A stretch of 64,000 nucleotides of DNA from Flavobacterium ginsengisoli (GTDB lineage Bacteria; Bacteroidota; Bacteroidia; Flavobacteriales; Flavobacteriaceae), in NCBI RefSeq assembly GCF_029625315.1, contig NZ_CP121110.1, forward strand, positions 4,818,501 through 4,882,500, written 5' to 3'. Below, piece after piece: positions 36,474 to 44,194 of the stretch (position 1 is its first letter; each line of letters starts with the position of its first letter). The notes beneath the pieces are model-generated. The model saw nothing but the letters and a program-made list of their open reading frames with translations, made no database searches and was not told where the DNA came from. The translations under genes and the position numbers were made by a program.

Positions 36474-37550
36474 ATGGAATTTTTTTGGTACGTAGTTTTA
36501 ATGGGAATTCTGGCCGTTTATCTGGTTTTGGACGGTTACGATTTTGGTGCAGGAATTATTCATTTATTTTTTGCTGATACAGAAAAAGATAAAAAGGCAA
36601 TTACCAATGCCATTGGTCCCTTTTGGGATGCCAATGAAGTTTGGCTGATTGCAGCGGGAGGCGTTTTGTTTTTTGCTTTTCCGACTTTATATGCATCATC
36701 TTTCAGCGGATTTTATTTGCCTCTGATTATGATTTTATGGCTTTTGATTTTCCGCGCGATCGGATTAGAAATGCGCGGACAAATTCACAATCATATGTGG
36801 GAAAGCATTTGGGATAAAGTTTTCGGAATCGCGAGTCTGCTTTTGGCTCTTTTCTTTGGAATTGCTTTAGGAAACATCGTTCGCGGTGTGAATCTCGGAA
36901 TGGTTCAAAACGGAGTTTCTACGCAAGAAGCGCATTTTTTCTTTTTGCCTTTATGGAATCCTACTTTTAGTCCGCAAGCAGATGAATTGGGAATTATTGA
37001 CTGGTTTACACTTTTCTTAGGAATTGTGAGTGTTGTGGCATTAACGATTCATGGTGCAAACTGGATTATTTATAAAACGAATTCGGCGCTGAATCCGAAA
37101 TTGAAAAATGTAATCTTTAGACTTAACTTTGTTCTGTTGATTTTAGTCTTTATTTCTTTGGGAATTTGGCACTTTATCGAACCGAAACCCTTTCATAATT
37201 TCGTTGAAAATCCAATTCTGTGGTTTTTTCCTTTAATAACTTTTGCCGGAATTGCAGGATTATTCAAAGTTCGGTCCTTCAAAAAAGACGGTCACGGATT
37301 TATTTTTTCAACTTTATTCTTAGTTGGCGGATTTGCCTCGACTGCGGTTTCAATTTTTCCGAATGTTTTGCCTTCAACCAATAAAGTGAATCCGTCTTTA
37401 ACGATTTATAACACGGCCGCTCACGAATACGGATTGAATGCTGGATTAAGCTGGTTTTTTGTGGCTTTGTTTCTTGTGATTATTTATTTCATTATTCAAT
37501 ATCGCGTTTTCAGCGGAAAGATGGATGATATTGGGTATGGAGAACATTGA
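36474..37550 (+). CDS. cydB: Cytochrome bd ubiquinol oxidase subunit II
   Basis: 358 residues, complete, with about nine membrane helices. Family motifs: YLVLDGYDFGAGIIH near residue 16, ITNAIGPFWDANEVWLIAAGG near 44, FRAIGLEMRGQI near 92 and a C-terminal helix LSWFFVALFLVIIYF. It works with CydA in oxygen reduction at the inner membrane; the enzyme is resistant to sulfide and NO, which fits the sulfur genes on either side. Short subunit CydX was not found. Confidence 0.94.
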   Translation: MEFFWYVVLMGILAVYLVLDGYDFGAGIIHLFFADTEKDKKAITNAIGPFWDANEVWLIAAGGVLFFAFPTLYASSFSGFYLPLIMILWLLIFRAIGLEMRGQIHNHMWESIWDKVFGIASLLLALFFGIALGNIVRGVNLGMVQNGVSTQEAHFFFLPLWNPTFSPQADELGIIDWFTLFLGIVSVVALTIHGANWIIYKTNSALNPKLKNVIFRLNFVLLILVFISLGIWHFIEPKPFHNFVENPILWFFPLITFAGIAGLFKVRSFKKDGHGFIFSTLFLVGGFASTAVSIFPNVLPSTNKVNPSLTIYNTAAHEYGLNAGLSWFFVALFLVIIYFIIQYRVFSGKMDDIGYGEH

Positions 37551-37559
37551 TTTTTTGTT

Positions 37560-37590
37560 TGCCACTAATTACACGAATTTTCACGAATTG
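37560..37590. repeat. GCCACTAATTACACGAATT repeat
   Basis: GCCACTAATTACACGAATTTTCACGAATT directly follows cydB; same family as at 8995. Confidence 0.6.
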
Positions 37591-37612
37591 AATTTACTGT
37601 CGATATTATATG

Positions 37613-37740
37613 AATTGCCTCCAGCTTCAGCTGGAGGTTTTTTGTTTGAATTTGAATTGGGCTTTAGCCAAACCTTGCGATTTTGGCTAAAGCCTTTTTA
37701 TATATATTTGTTTACCTCCAGCTAAAGCTGGAGGCAATTT
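37613..37740. repeat. Multi-hairpin element, copy A
   Basis: Outer arms AATTGCCTCCAGC and GCTGGAGGCAATT enclose three perfect hairpins: CCTCCAGCT-tc-AGCTGGAGG, GGCTTTAGCCAAA...TTTTGGCTAAAGCC, and CCTCCAGC-taaa-GCTGGAGG. A second copy in the same orientation lies at 38251-38382. The two copies frame the XRE gene at 37814. Confidence 0.85.
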
Positions 37741-37813
37741 AATTGTATAGTGAGAAAAATATGTATTTTTACGAATCAAATAATTTTTCAAGAATTTTAA
37801 ATATCTTTGAATT

Positions 37814-38227
37814 ATGAGCACAACAGCAAAACCAAAACATATAGGACGAAACATAAGCCGAATTAGAGAGCTTAAAGGAATGAAGCAAGAAGCTTTGGCA
37901 ATTGCGATTGGTTTAAGCCAGCAGACTATTTCGAATATTGAAGCTAGCGAAACAATTGATAAAGAAAAATTGACTGAAATAGCAAAAGCACTAGGCGTTA
38001 CAATTGAAGCAATTGAAAATTTTTCGGAAGAATCTGTTTTCAATTTCTTTAATAATTTTTATGATAATAGCGCAAGTAATGGTCAAGGTGCATCTGGACC
38101 AATTTTCACTTTTAATCCTTTAGATAAAATGGTTGAACTTTACGAGCGTTTGGTTGAGGCTGAAAAAGCATTAGTTCAAGCCGAAAAAGAAAAAGTAGAA
38201 TATTTAGAAAAACTGCTGAAAAAATAG
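37814..38227 (+). CDS. XRE family helix-turn-helix regulator 1
   Basis: 137 residues. N-terminal HTH: HIGRNISRIRELKGMKQEALAIAIGLSQQTISNIEASETIDKE (residues 9-55), then an acidic linker and Ser/Gly-rich segment, and a C-terminal coiled coil (DKMVELYERLVEAEKALVQAEKEKVEYLEKLLKK). Same architecture as XRE gene 2 at 39386. It is framed on both sides by the 130-bp multi-hairpin repeats, within 75 bases upstream and 24 bases downstream. Its target is unknown; no toxin partner is visible. Confidence 0.87.
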   Translation: MSTTAKPKHIGRNISRIRELKGMKQEALAIAIGLSQQTISNIEASETIDKEKLTEIAKALGVTIEAIENFSEESVFNFFNNFYDNSASNGQGASGPIFTFNPLDKMVELYERLVEAEKALVQAEKEKVEYLEKLLKK

Positions 38228-38250
38228 TAGAAAACATAAAGATAGATATC

Positions 38251-38382
38251 AATTGCCTCCAGCTTTAGCTGGAGGTTTTTTTGTTTGAATTTGAATCAGG
38301 CTTTAGCCAAACTTTGCGGTTTTGGCTAAAGCCCTTTTTATATATACATTTGTTTACCTCCAGCTGAAGCTGGAGGCAATTC
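38251..38382. repeat. Multi-hairpin element, copy B
   Basis: Near-identical to copy A at 37613: outer AATTGCCTCCAGC/GCTGGAGGCAATT arms, internal GGCTTTAGCCAAA / TTTTGGCTAAAGCC hairpin and CCTCCAGC hairpins. Differences (for example ttgaattgg versus ttgaatcagg and aagcc versus agccc) show some drift. Confidence 0.85.
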
Positions 38383-38399
38383 ATTGAAAATTTTAAAGG

Positions 38400-38756
38400 C
38401 TAAAACGTCATTTTGCCTGAGTTTGCATTAGGGATAGGATCGATATGTCCCAATTTAGAAAAACAAGGCTTTTTAGCCGTAGCTTTTGTTAATCGGGAAT
38501 AAAGCAGATAGCCTGGCCGAAGAAAACGCCCAAATTATTGCCTTCTAAAAATAAATATATTTTAGCAGTTAAAAGTGTATGATAATTTTTACGAAAGATT
38601 TAATTACAACTGATAGTTATATTCTATAATGTTAATTGTAAGAAAAAAAGTGGTTAATGCTTAATATTGCGTATCTAAGAGTTTTTCCCCCTAAAGATTT
38701 TTAGAAATTGATTTTTACTAGAAGCTTAAATCTATTTTTACCTACTAAATTATTAT
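38400..38756. other. Gene-poor stretch with a possible coding remnant
   Basis: No complete gene. At 38412-38550 one frame reads LPEFALGIGSICPNLEKQG then FLAVAFV, and a shifted frame continues IGNKADSLAEENAQIIAF before a stop; joined they give about 45 residues of protein-like sequence with no start region. I do not recognise the family. The rest (38550-38756) is AT-rich without visible features. Confidence 0.4.
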
Positions 38757-39158
38757 GCCTTTAACAATTTTTTCCGACAAGGTTAGATTTCGTTACAAAT
38801 CTAAAAATTGGCAGTATCAGTTTGATGAAATTAAAGAACTTGGACTGCTTAAAAAAAGAAAAAATATTTTCTTGAAAACGGTGCTTTTATAGCTGTTACC
38901 GCTGCAACGTATTATTGTATGTTATTTTCCAATTTAATGGATCTGTATTACATTATTCCTGCAATTTTGTGTTATGCACTTATTATTGTCGCGAGATTTA
39001 GCAATAAGGCGGAGTTCGTATATTTTGTTTTTGTGAAAGATATTTACAAAAATGAGATAAGAACTAAAATTGCATTAAAAGACCGCAAATTGGTTGGTAA
39101 GCAAATCGATGCTTATTTAGATCTTCAGTTTGAACGAAGTGTAAAGAGAACCGCTTAA
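38757..39158 (+). CDS. Small membrane protein of unknown function (one frame break)
   Basis: About 133 residues when joined. The ATG at 38757 reads MPLTIFSDKVRFRYKSKNW...FDEIKELGLLKKRKN, a domain resembling a small PH-like or bacterial membrane-linked module, followed after the break by IAVTAATYYCMLFSN with a hydrophobic span (LYYIIPAILCYALIIVARF) and a basic C-terminus. One extra T in the run at 38867-38870 joins the parts as KNIFLENGAFIAVTAATYY. It precedes a tiny hydrophobic frame at 39170 and the second XRE gene. Function unknown. Confidence 0.6.
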
Positions 39159-39169
39159 AAAAATCAGAG

Positions 39170-39271
39170 ATGTTTGTATTTGATATTTTCCATTATGATA
39201 CTTTTTTCATAATGGTGGCTTTGATATATGGTTACCTCATTACCAAAAAGAAAAAATTAACGAAACGCTAG
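39170..39271 (+). CDS. Possible 33-residue single-span membrane peptide
   Basis: MFVFDIFHYDTFFIMVAL is followed by IYGYLITKKKKLTKR and a stop. One hydrophobic helix and a strongly basic tail fit an inner-membrane small protein. It starts 12 bases after the preceding membrane protein and has no other support, so it may be chance. Confidence 0.35.
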   Translation: MFVFDIFHYDTFFIMVALIYGYLITKKKKLTKR

Positions 39272-39385
39272 TTCGTAATTTATTATGAAGTAGTTTTTAT
39301 GAATACCCAAAACATGTATGGTTATGCCGTTACGATTTAACGGGAGGCTGTTTTTAGCTATACATGACCCAAATCAGAAAAAGAT

Positions 39386-39772
39386 ATGGCCACAACAATA
39401 AAAAATAAAATTAGAAATATTAGAGAGTTAAAAAATTACACTCAGGAATACATGGCAGAAAGATTAGGTGTAACTCAGGCGGGTTACAGTAAAATTGAGA
39501 AAGGAAAAACATCTTTGAGTTATGAAAAATTGGTCGAGATAGGAAGAATCCTAGATGTGAGTGTAGAAGATATAATTAGTTTTGAATACGATAAATATTT
39601 TAGTAATTACGGAAAAATAACAGGTAATAATAATGGAAGTATCTTAATTAATGCAGATAACACTTCGGTATTAAAAGAGCTTTATGAAGATAAAATCCAA
39701 TTATTAGAAAAATTGCTTAATAGAACTGAAATTGAGCTTGAACGCTATAAAGATAAATTTGGAGAACTTTGA
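39386..39772 (+). CDS. XRE family helix-turn-helix regulator 2
   Basis: 128 residues. HTH: KIRNIRELKNYTQEYMAERLGVTQAGYSKIEKGKTSLSYEKLVEIGRIL (residues 8-56), then an Asn/Gly-rich linker and a coiled-coil tail SVLKELYEDKIQLLEKLLNRTEIELERYK. Same layout as XRE gene 1 1.6 kb upstream, but the HTH residues differ, so the two probably bind different sites. An inverted pair CATGTAT (39314) and ATACATG (39360) brackets the 45 bases just upstream and could be its operator. Confidence 0.86.
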   Translation: MATTIKNKIRNIRELKNYTQEYMAERLGVTQAGYSKIEKGKTSLSYEKLVEIGRILDVSVEDIISFEYDKYFSNYGKITGNNNGSILINADNTSVLKELYEDKIQLLEKLLNRTEIELERYKDKFGEL

Positions 39773-39859
39773 ATATTTTAGTTTCATCTTTGTCAAAGTT
39801 TAATGCTTTGACAAAGATTACTCTACAAGTGAAACTAAATAAAGTTTTGAAGATTGCTA

Positions 39860-40645
39860 TTAGAAAAAAACTTCTTTAGCAATGATATAAAATCCCATTA
39901 CAAGAACAAACCAGCCAAAGAGGGGTTTTAATTTTGCGCCATCAATTTTTTTAGAAAGTTGGCTTCCAACAAACATTCCGATTAAGGCCATTGCAGAAAC
40001 GCTTAGTAAGAAAGTGTAATTTATAGCTGTTCCGATGTATAAATCGCCTGCAAAACCAAGTGAAGAATTAATAGTAATGATTAACAATGAAGTTCCAACC
40101 GCTTGCTTCATTGGTAAATTGGCGAAAAAAAGCAAGGCAGGAATAATTAAAAATCCGCCACCAGCGCCTAGAAATCCAGTTACGATTCCGACCAAAAAGC
40201 CAATCAAACTCAATCGCGAATAATTGGGTTCTGCTAATTTTATTTCGGGCTGATTTTTTTAATCATCGAAATTGCTCGCCGTAATCATTAGAATCGAAAA
40301 GATAATCATAATCAGAAAATCTTTTGAAACGGTATAAGAAGCAACAGAAAATAGCGTTGCCGCAATTTGCGGAAATATAACTTCGCGTATAATTAAAATT
40401 GAAACAATTGAAGGAATAGCAAAATACAAAGCCGATTTCAGCTTCAAATTTCCCATTTTATAATGGCTGTAACTTCCAAATAAAGACGTTAAGCCAACAA
40501 TGAATAAAGAATAAGAAGTCGCCTGATCGGGATTCACTTTAAATAAATAAACTAAAATTGGAATAGTCAAAATAGAACCGCCACCGCCAATTAAGCCAAG
40601 TGTGATTCCGATTATGATTGAGGCAAAAAATCCTAAATATTCCAT
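39860..40645 (-). CDS. TauE/SafE sulfite exporter family protein (in-frame stop)
   Basis: About 261 residues if read through. Two homologous four-helix halves: the N half has GLIGGGGSILTIPILVYLF and the C half has GFLGAGGGFLIIPALLFFANLPMKQAVGTSL, the duplicated GxGGG signature of TauE/SafE anion exporters. A TAA at 40259-40261 separates the halves in the same frame (ASNFDD-stop-KNQPEIKLAEP), so this is a nonsense codon rather than a frame shift; a T for A in the neighbouring A run would explain it. It may be a sequence error or true inactivation. It lies next to a Crp/Fnr regulator, and a shared dyad precedes it. Confidence 0.82.
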
Positions 40646-40691
40646 TGCATTTATTTTAATGCAAAGTTGCCTCGGAAATTAGAATCCTACA

Positions 40692-40705
40692 GTAACATTT
40701 ATCAC
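40692..40705. promoter_or_regulatory. Candidate Crp/Fnr dyad upstream of tauE
   Basis: On the minus strand GTGATAAATGTTAC, 12 of 14 bases identical to GTGACTAATGTTAC at 34097-34110 in front of the MBL-rhodanese gene. It lies 46 bases upstream of the tauE start. Confidence 0.5.
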
Positions 40706-40718
40706 AGAAGATTTTTTT

Positions 40719-40908
40719 TGCCACGAATTTCACAAATTTTCACGAATTATTTTGTCACATTGAGCGATGTCGAATTGCTTTGTGAGGCTTCGACTTCGCT
40801 CAATCTGACAATAGGAAATATTTTTGCCACAGATTAAAAGGATTAGATGGATTTTTCTATTCCTAATAAAAAGAAATCCTAATAATCCTTTTAATCTGTG
40901 GCAAAAAA
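40719..40908. repeat. Composite of three intergenic repeat families
   Basis: GCCACGAATTTCACAAATTTTCACGAATT (40720), then TGTCACATTGAGCGATGTCG facing CGACTTCGCTCAATCTGACA (40752-40811, inverted), then GCCACAGATTAAAAGGATT facing AATCCTTTTAATCTGTGGC (40827-40901, inverted). No gene is present. Confidence 0.75.
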
Positions 40909-40910
40909 AA

Positions 40911-41537
40911 CTATTTCAATAACTCAATCTGGTTTCGATTGAGTTTGACCAGACCGCGCTGTTCCATTTTTTTGAGTAATCTGGAAACGACTTCGCGAGA
41001 TGTATTTAATTCGGTTGCAATTTCTTGGTGTGAGAGATTTACTTCAGAACAACCACAAGCATCAGAATGTCTTTTTAAGTAAAACTCTAATCTTTCATCC
41101 ATAGAACGGAAAGCGATATTATCAACGACTTCTAAAACTTCTTCAAAACGGCTTCGATAAGTTTCAATTACAAATTCGTACCAACTTCTATGTTCCATCA
41201 TCCATTTATCCATCAATTGCAACGGAATCATCATCACAGTAACATCTTCGACGACTTTTGCCATAATTTGGCTTTTTTCGCTTTTGGCAGTACAGATCAT
41301 CGAAATGGCACAGGCTTGTCCAGGTTGTAGATAATACATTAAAAACTCTCCACCATCTTCGCCTTCTCGATAGATTTTAATTTTTCCTTTAATAATCAAA
41401 ACAGTATTTTTAATATACTGTCCGGTACGCATTAAAATGGTTCCTGCTTCAAAATCTTGAAGACTTCCGTTTTCTTCAATTGTAGCGATTAGTTCGTTAG
41501 AAAAATTAGGAAATATGGTTTTTAAGGAATGTTGCAT
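40911..41537 (-). CDS. Crp/Fnr family transcriptional regulator
   Basis: 208 residues. Cyclic-nucleotide-binding-like jelly roll (about 20-120: GTILMRTGQYIKNTVLIIKGKIKIYREGEDGGEFLMYYLQPGQACAISMI) and a winged helix with recognition part SHQEIATELNTSREVVSRLLKKMEQRGLV. Two cysteines sit in the linker (DACGCSE, about residue 152-156) and another pair in the sensor domain, so it may sense redox or sulfur species rather than cAMP. It is next to tauE, and matching dyads precede tauE and the MBL-rhodanese gene, suggesting it controls sulfur detoxification. Confidence 0.9.
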   Translation of the reverse strand: MQHSLKTIFPNFSNELIATIEENGSLQDFEAGTILMRTGQYIKNTVLIIKGKIKIYREGEDGGEFLMYYLQPGQACAISMICTAKSEKSQIMAKVVEDVTVMMIPLQLMDKWMMEHRSWYEFVIETYRSRFEEVLEVVDNIAFRSMDERLEFYLKRHSDACGCSEVNLSHQEIATELNTSREVVSRLLKKMEQRGLVKLNRNQIELLK

Positions 41538-41551
41538 TGTGTATTTTTTTT

Positions 41552-41615
41552 ACCGCTAATTACACGAATTTACATTAATTAATTTGTGAAAATCGATGTA
41601 ATTTGTGGTGAATAT
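41552..41615. repeat. CCGCTAATTACACGAATT hairpin repeat
   Basis: ACCGCTAATTACACGAATTT faces AAATCGATGTAATTTGTGGT across 20 bases, directly upstream of the Crp/Fnr gene. The rest of the gap to 41897 has no visible feature. Confidence 0.6.
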
Positions 41616-41897
41616 ATTTGTCAAAATCGAATTAAAAAATGTATTTGTTTGCAAAGATAATGGTTTGAAGTGGGAATAATTATCAGAAAACTAGATTTAA
41701 GATTAATTTTATGAAAATGAAAAAATCCTATTTTCTATCGATTTTGTAGGCTGAATTTTTAAAAATAGTAACTAAATTTGTAATTCACTGATTATAATAC
41801 TTTCTCTAAAACGTTTTCTGAGAATAATAATCGAAATCGCATTTGGTACGTTTTTCATATAGAGAAACGTCGTAATTTTACAAAAACACATTTTATT

Positions 41898-42209
41898 ATG
41901 AATTTATCACAAGAAGATTGGGTTGCTCAGTTAGAAGCTGACGAAAATGCAGTTATACTTGATGTAAGAACTGAAGACGAATTTAATGACGGCTACATTG
42001 AGAATGCTCTAAATATTGATATCAATAAAGGGCAGGCATTTATCTATGAAATCGAAGAATTAGACAAAAATAAAAATTATTACGTATACTGTCGTTCTGG
42101 AGCTAGAAGCGCAAAAGCGTGTCAGATTATGAACGAATTGGGTATCGAAAACGCCTACAATCTGCTTGGAGGAATCCTGGATTGGGAAGGCGAAACAGTA
42201 CAACCATAA
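41898..42209 (+). CDS. Rhodanese-like sulfurtransferase
   Basis: 103 residues, a single rhodanese domain: AVILDVRTEDEFNDGYIENALNIDI, active-site loop YYVYCRSGARSAKA with catalytic Cys near residue 68, and YNLLGGILDWEG at the end. Carries persulfide sulfur in the cytoplasm. It is divergent from the Crp/Fnr gene, so it belongs to the same sulfur neighbourhood. A strong terminator follows at once. Confidence 0.92.
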   Translation: MNLSQEDWVAQLEADENAVILDVRTEDEFNDGYIENALNIDINKGQAFIYEIEELDKNKNYYVYCRSGARSAKACQIMNELGIENAYNLLGGILDWEGETVQP

Positions 42210-42216
42210 AAGAAGA

Positions 42217-42242
42217 AGAGGCACTAAAAAAGCCTCTTTTTT
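42217..42242 (+). terminator. Terminator of the rhodanese gene
   Basis: GAGGC (42218-42222) pairs with GCCTC (42232-42236), followed by seven T residues, eight bases past the stop codon. Confidence 0.75.
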
Positions 42243-42282
42243 CTTTTGAAAATGAATTACCAGACCATTAAATAACCAAATT

Positions 42283-43862
42283 ATGAGTTTTATACCAGAA
42301 GAATATCAGATTAAAAGTTTGATAAATCAAGATACTTATCTTGTAAATGGAGAATTGAAACAATGGACAGGGCAAACCACACCTGTGTTTTCTACTATTT
42401 CTTCAACTGAAAAGTATTCGCCTACTTTATTAGGATCTATTCCTTTTATGGGAGAAAAAGAAGCAACAGAAGTTGTCGAAGCTGCCACCAATGCATACGA
42501 TATGGGGCAAGGTTTATGGCCAACTATGAAAGTAGTGGATCGTATTAAATGCATGGAAAAATTTGTGAAGCAAATGAAAGAAACCCGCGAAGAAGTAGTA
42601 AAACTTTTGATGTGGGAAATTGGAAAAACCTTGGAGATTCACAAAAAGAATTCGACAGAACAGTAGAATATATTTACGATACTATTGCGAGTTATAAAGA
42701 ATTAAACGGACGCAGTTCGCATTTTGAAAAAGTGCAAGGCGTAAATGCTATGATTCGCCGTGGGCCTCTTGGAGTGGTTTTATGTCTTGGACCATATAAT
42801 TATCCTTTAAATGAAACTTTCTCATTGCTTATTCCAGCTTTGATTATGGGAAATACAGTAATCTTCAAGCCTGCTAAACATGGTGTTTTATGTATCTCGC
42901 CATTGTTAGAGGCTTTCAGAAGCAGTTTTCCAAAAGGTGTAATCAATATTGTTTATGGTAGAGGGCGTGAAGTGGCTTCTCCGATTATGAAATCTGGAAA
43001 AATTGATGTTTTAGCATTAATTGGAAACAGTAAATCGGCGATTGCTTTACAAGATCAGCATCCAAACAAAAATAGATTGCGTTTAATCTTAGGTTTAGAA
43101 GCTAAAAATCCAGCGATTATTCTTCCAGATGCCGATTTAGATTTGGCTATTCAAGAATGTATCACAGGAAGTTTATCTTTTAACGGACAGCGTTGTACGG
43201 CTTTAAAAGTGTTGTATGTTCACGAATCAATTTCGGAAGAATTCAACAAACGTTTTGCTGAAAAAGTAGACAGTTTACTTTTCGGAAATCCGTGGGAAAA
43301 AGGAGTTTCATTAACGCCACTTCCAGAAACAGATAAACCAAAATATATTCAAGGATTAATTGATGACGCTCTTCACAAAGGAGCTAAAGTGATTAATGAA
43401 AAAGGAGGAAAACATACCGATAATTATATTTTTCCAGCAGTTTTATATCCAGTAAATAAAGAAATGCGCGTGTATCACGAAGAGCAGTTCGGACCAGTTG
43501 TTCCTGTACTTTCGTTTAAAGATATTAAAGAACCTTTAAAAGATATGGCAGAATCAAATTACGGACAGCAAGTAAGTTTGTTTGGTAAAGATATTAAAAC
43601 GCTTGCACCGCTAATTGATGCTTTGGTTAATTTAGTTTGTAGAGTAAACCTCAACAGTTCTTGCCAAAGAGGGCCAGATGCTTTCCCTTTCACAGGAAGA
43701 AAAGATTCTGCAGTAGGAACTTTGAGTATTCCAGATGCTTTGCGTTCTTTCTCAATTCGTACGTTTGTAGCTTCAAAAGATATCGATTATAATAATGAGA
43801 TTCTGCAGGAATTGCTTAACAGCAAAGAATCGAATTTTATTAATACCGATTATATTTTGTAG
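42283..43862 (+). CDS. NADP-dependent aldehyde dehydrogenase, GapN-like (one frame break)
   Basis: About 526 residues when joined. Rossmann and catalytic domains of the ALDH superfamily: [45 protein letters not shown], catalytic Glu in [18 protein letters not shown] and catalytic Cys in [14 protein letters not shown]. Bacteroidota homologues are called non-phosphorylating NADP-GAPDH. The frame breaks at 42624-42630 (AAAAACC); one more A or C joins WEIGK to [15 protein letters not shown]. It starts 73 bases after the rhodanese stop, past a terminator, so it is transcribed separately. Confidence 0.88.
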
Positions 43863-43889
43863 CCATCAAGGTTATATATTAATTGTAGA

Positions 43890-43928
43890 TGCCGTCTGTT
43901 GCCTTTGGTGATAGACGGTTTTTCTTTT
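43890..43928 (+). terminator. Terminator of the aldehyde dehydrogenase gene
   Basis: CCGTCT (43892-43897) pairs with AGACGG (43913-43918), followed by TTTTTCTTTT. Confidence 0.7.
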
Positions 43929-44150
43929 AAAGTGGCTAAGGTTTTTTTTAGAGATTCTAAGGATCTAAGACGCTAAGATTCTAAGTTTTTTTCTTTTAAG
44001 GATTCTAAGTTTCTAAGATTTTAGTTTTTTTTTGTAAAAGTTTGATGTAAAATATAAAATGAAGTTTTTCTATATCTCACATTTCACCATTTACAATTCA
44101 CAACTTACAATTCACAATTAATAATTAAATTTGTAACATTGTTTTAAAAC
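43928..44150. repeat. Octamer and decamer repeats
   Basis: Octamers ttctaagg, atctaaga, cgctaaga, ttctaagt (43963-43994) and ttctaagt, ttctaaga (44001 on) are followed by ATTCACAA / TTACAATTCACAA units of about 10-14 bases (44084-44125). A TAAATTTG box at 44126 could be the promoter -7 element for the M1 peptidase. No gene. Confidence 0.6.
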
Positions 44151-44194
44151 AGCAGTCTTATAAAAGAAATAATTTAAAGATTCAAAAGTCACTT

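Noticed and set aside
37613..38382. Insertion sequence around the XRE gene
   Set aside because: No transposase is encoded and no target-site duplication is evident; only the paired palindromic elements are present.
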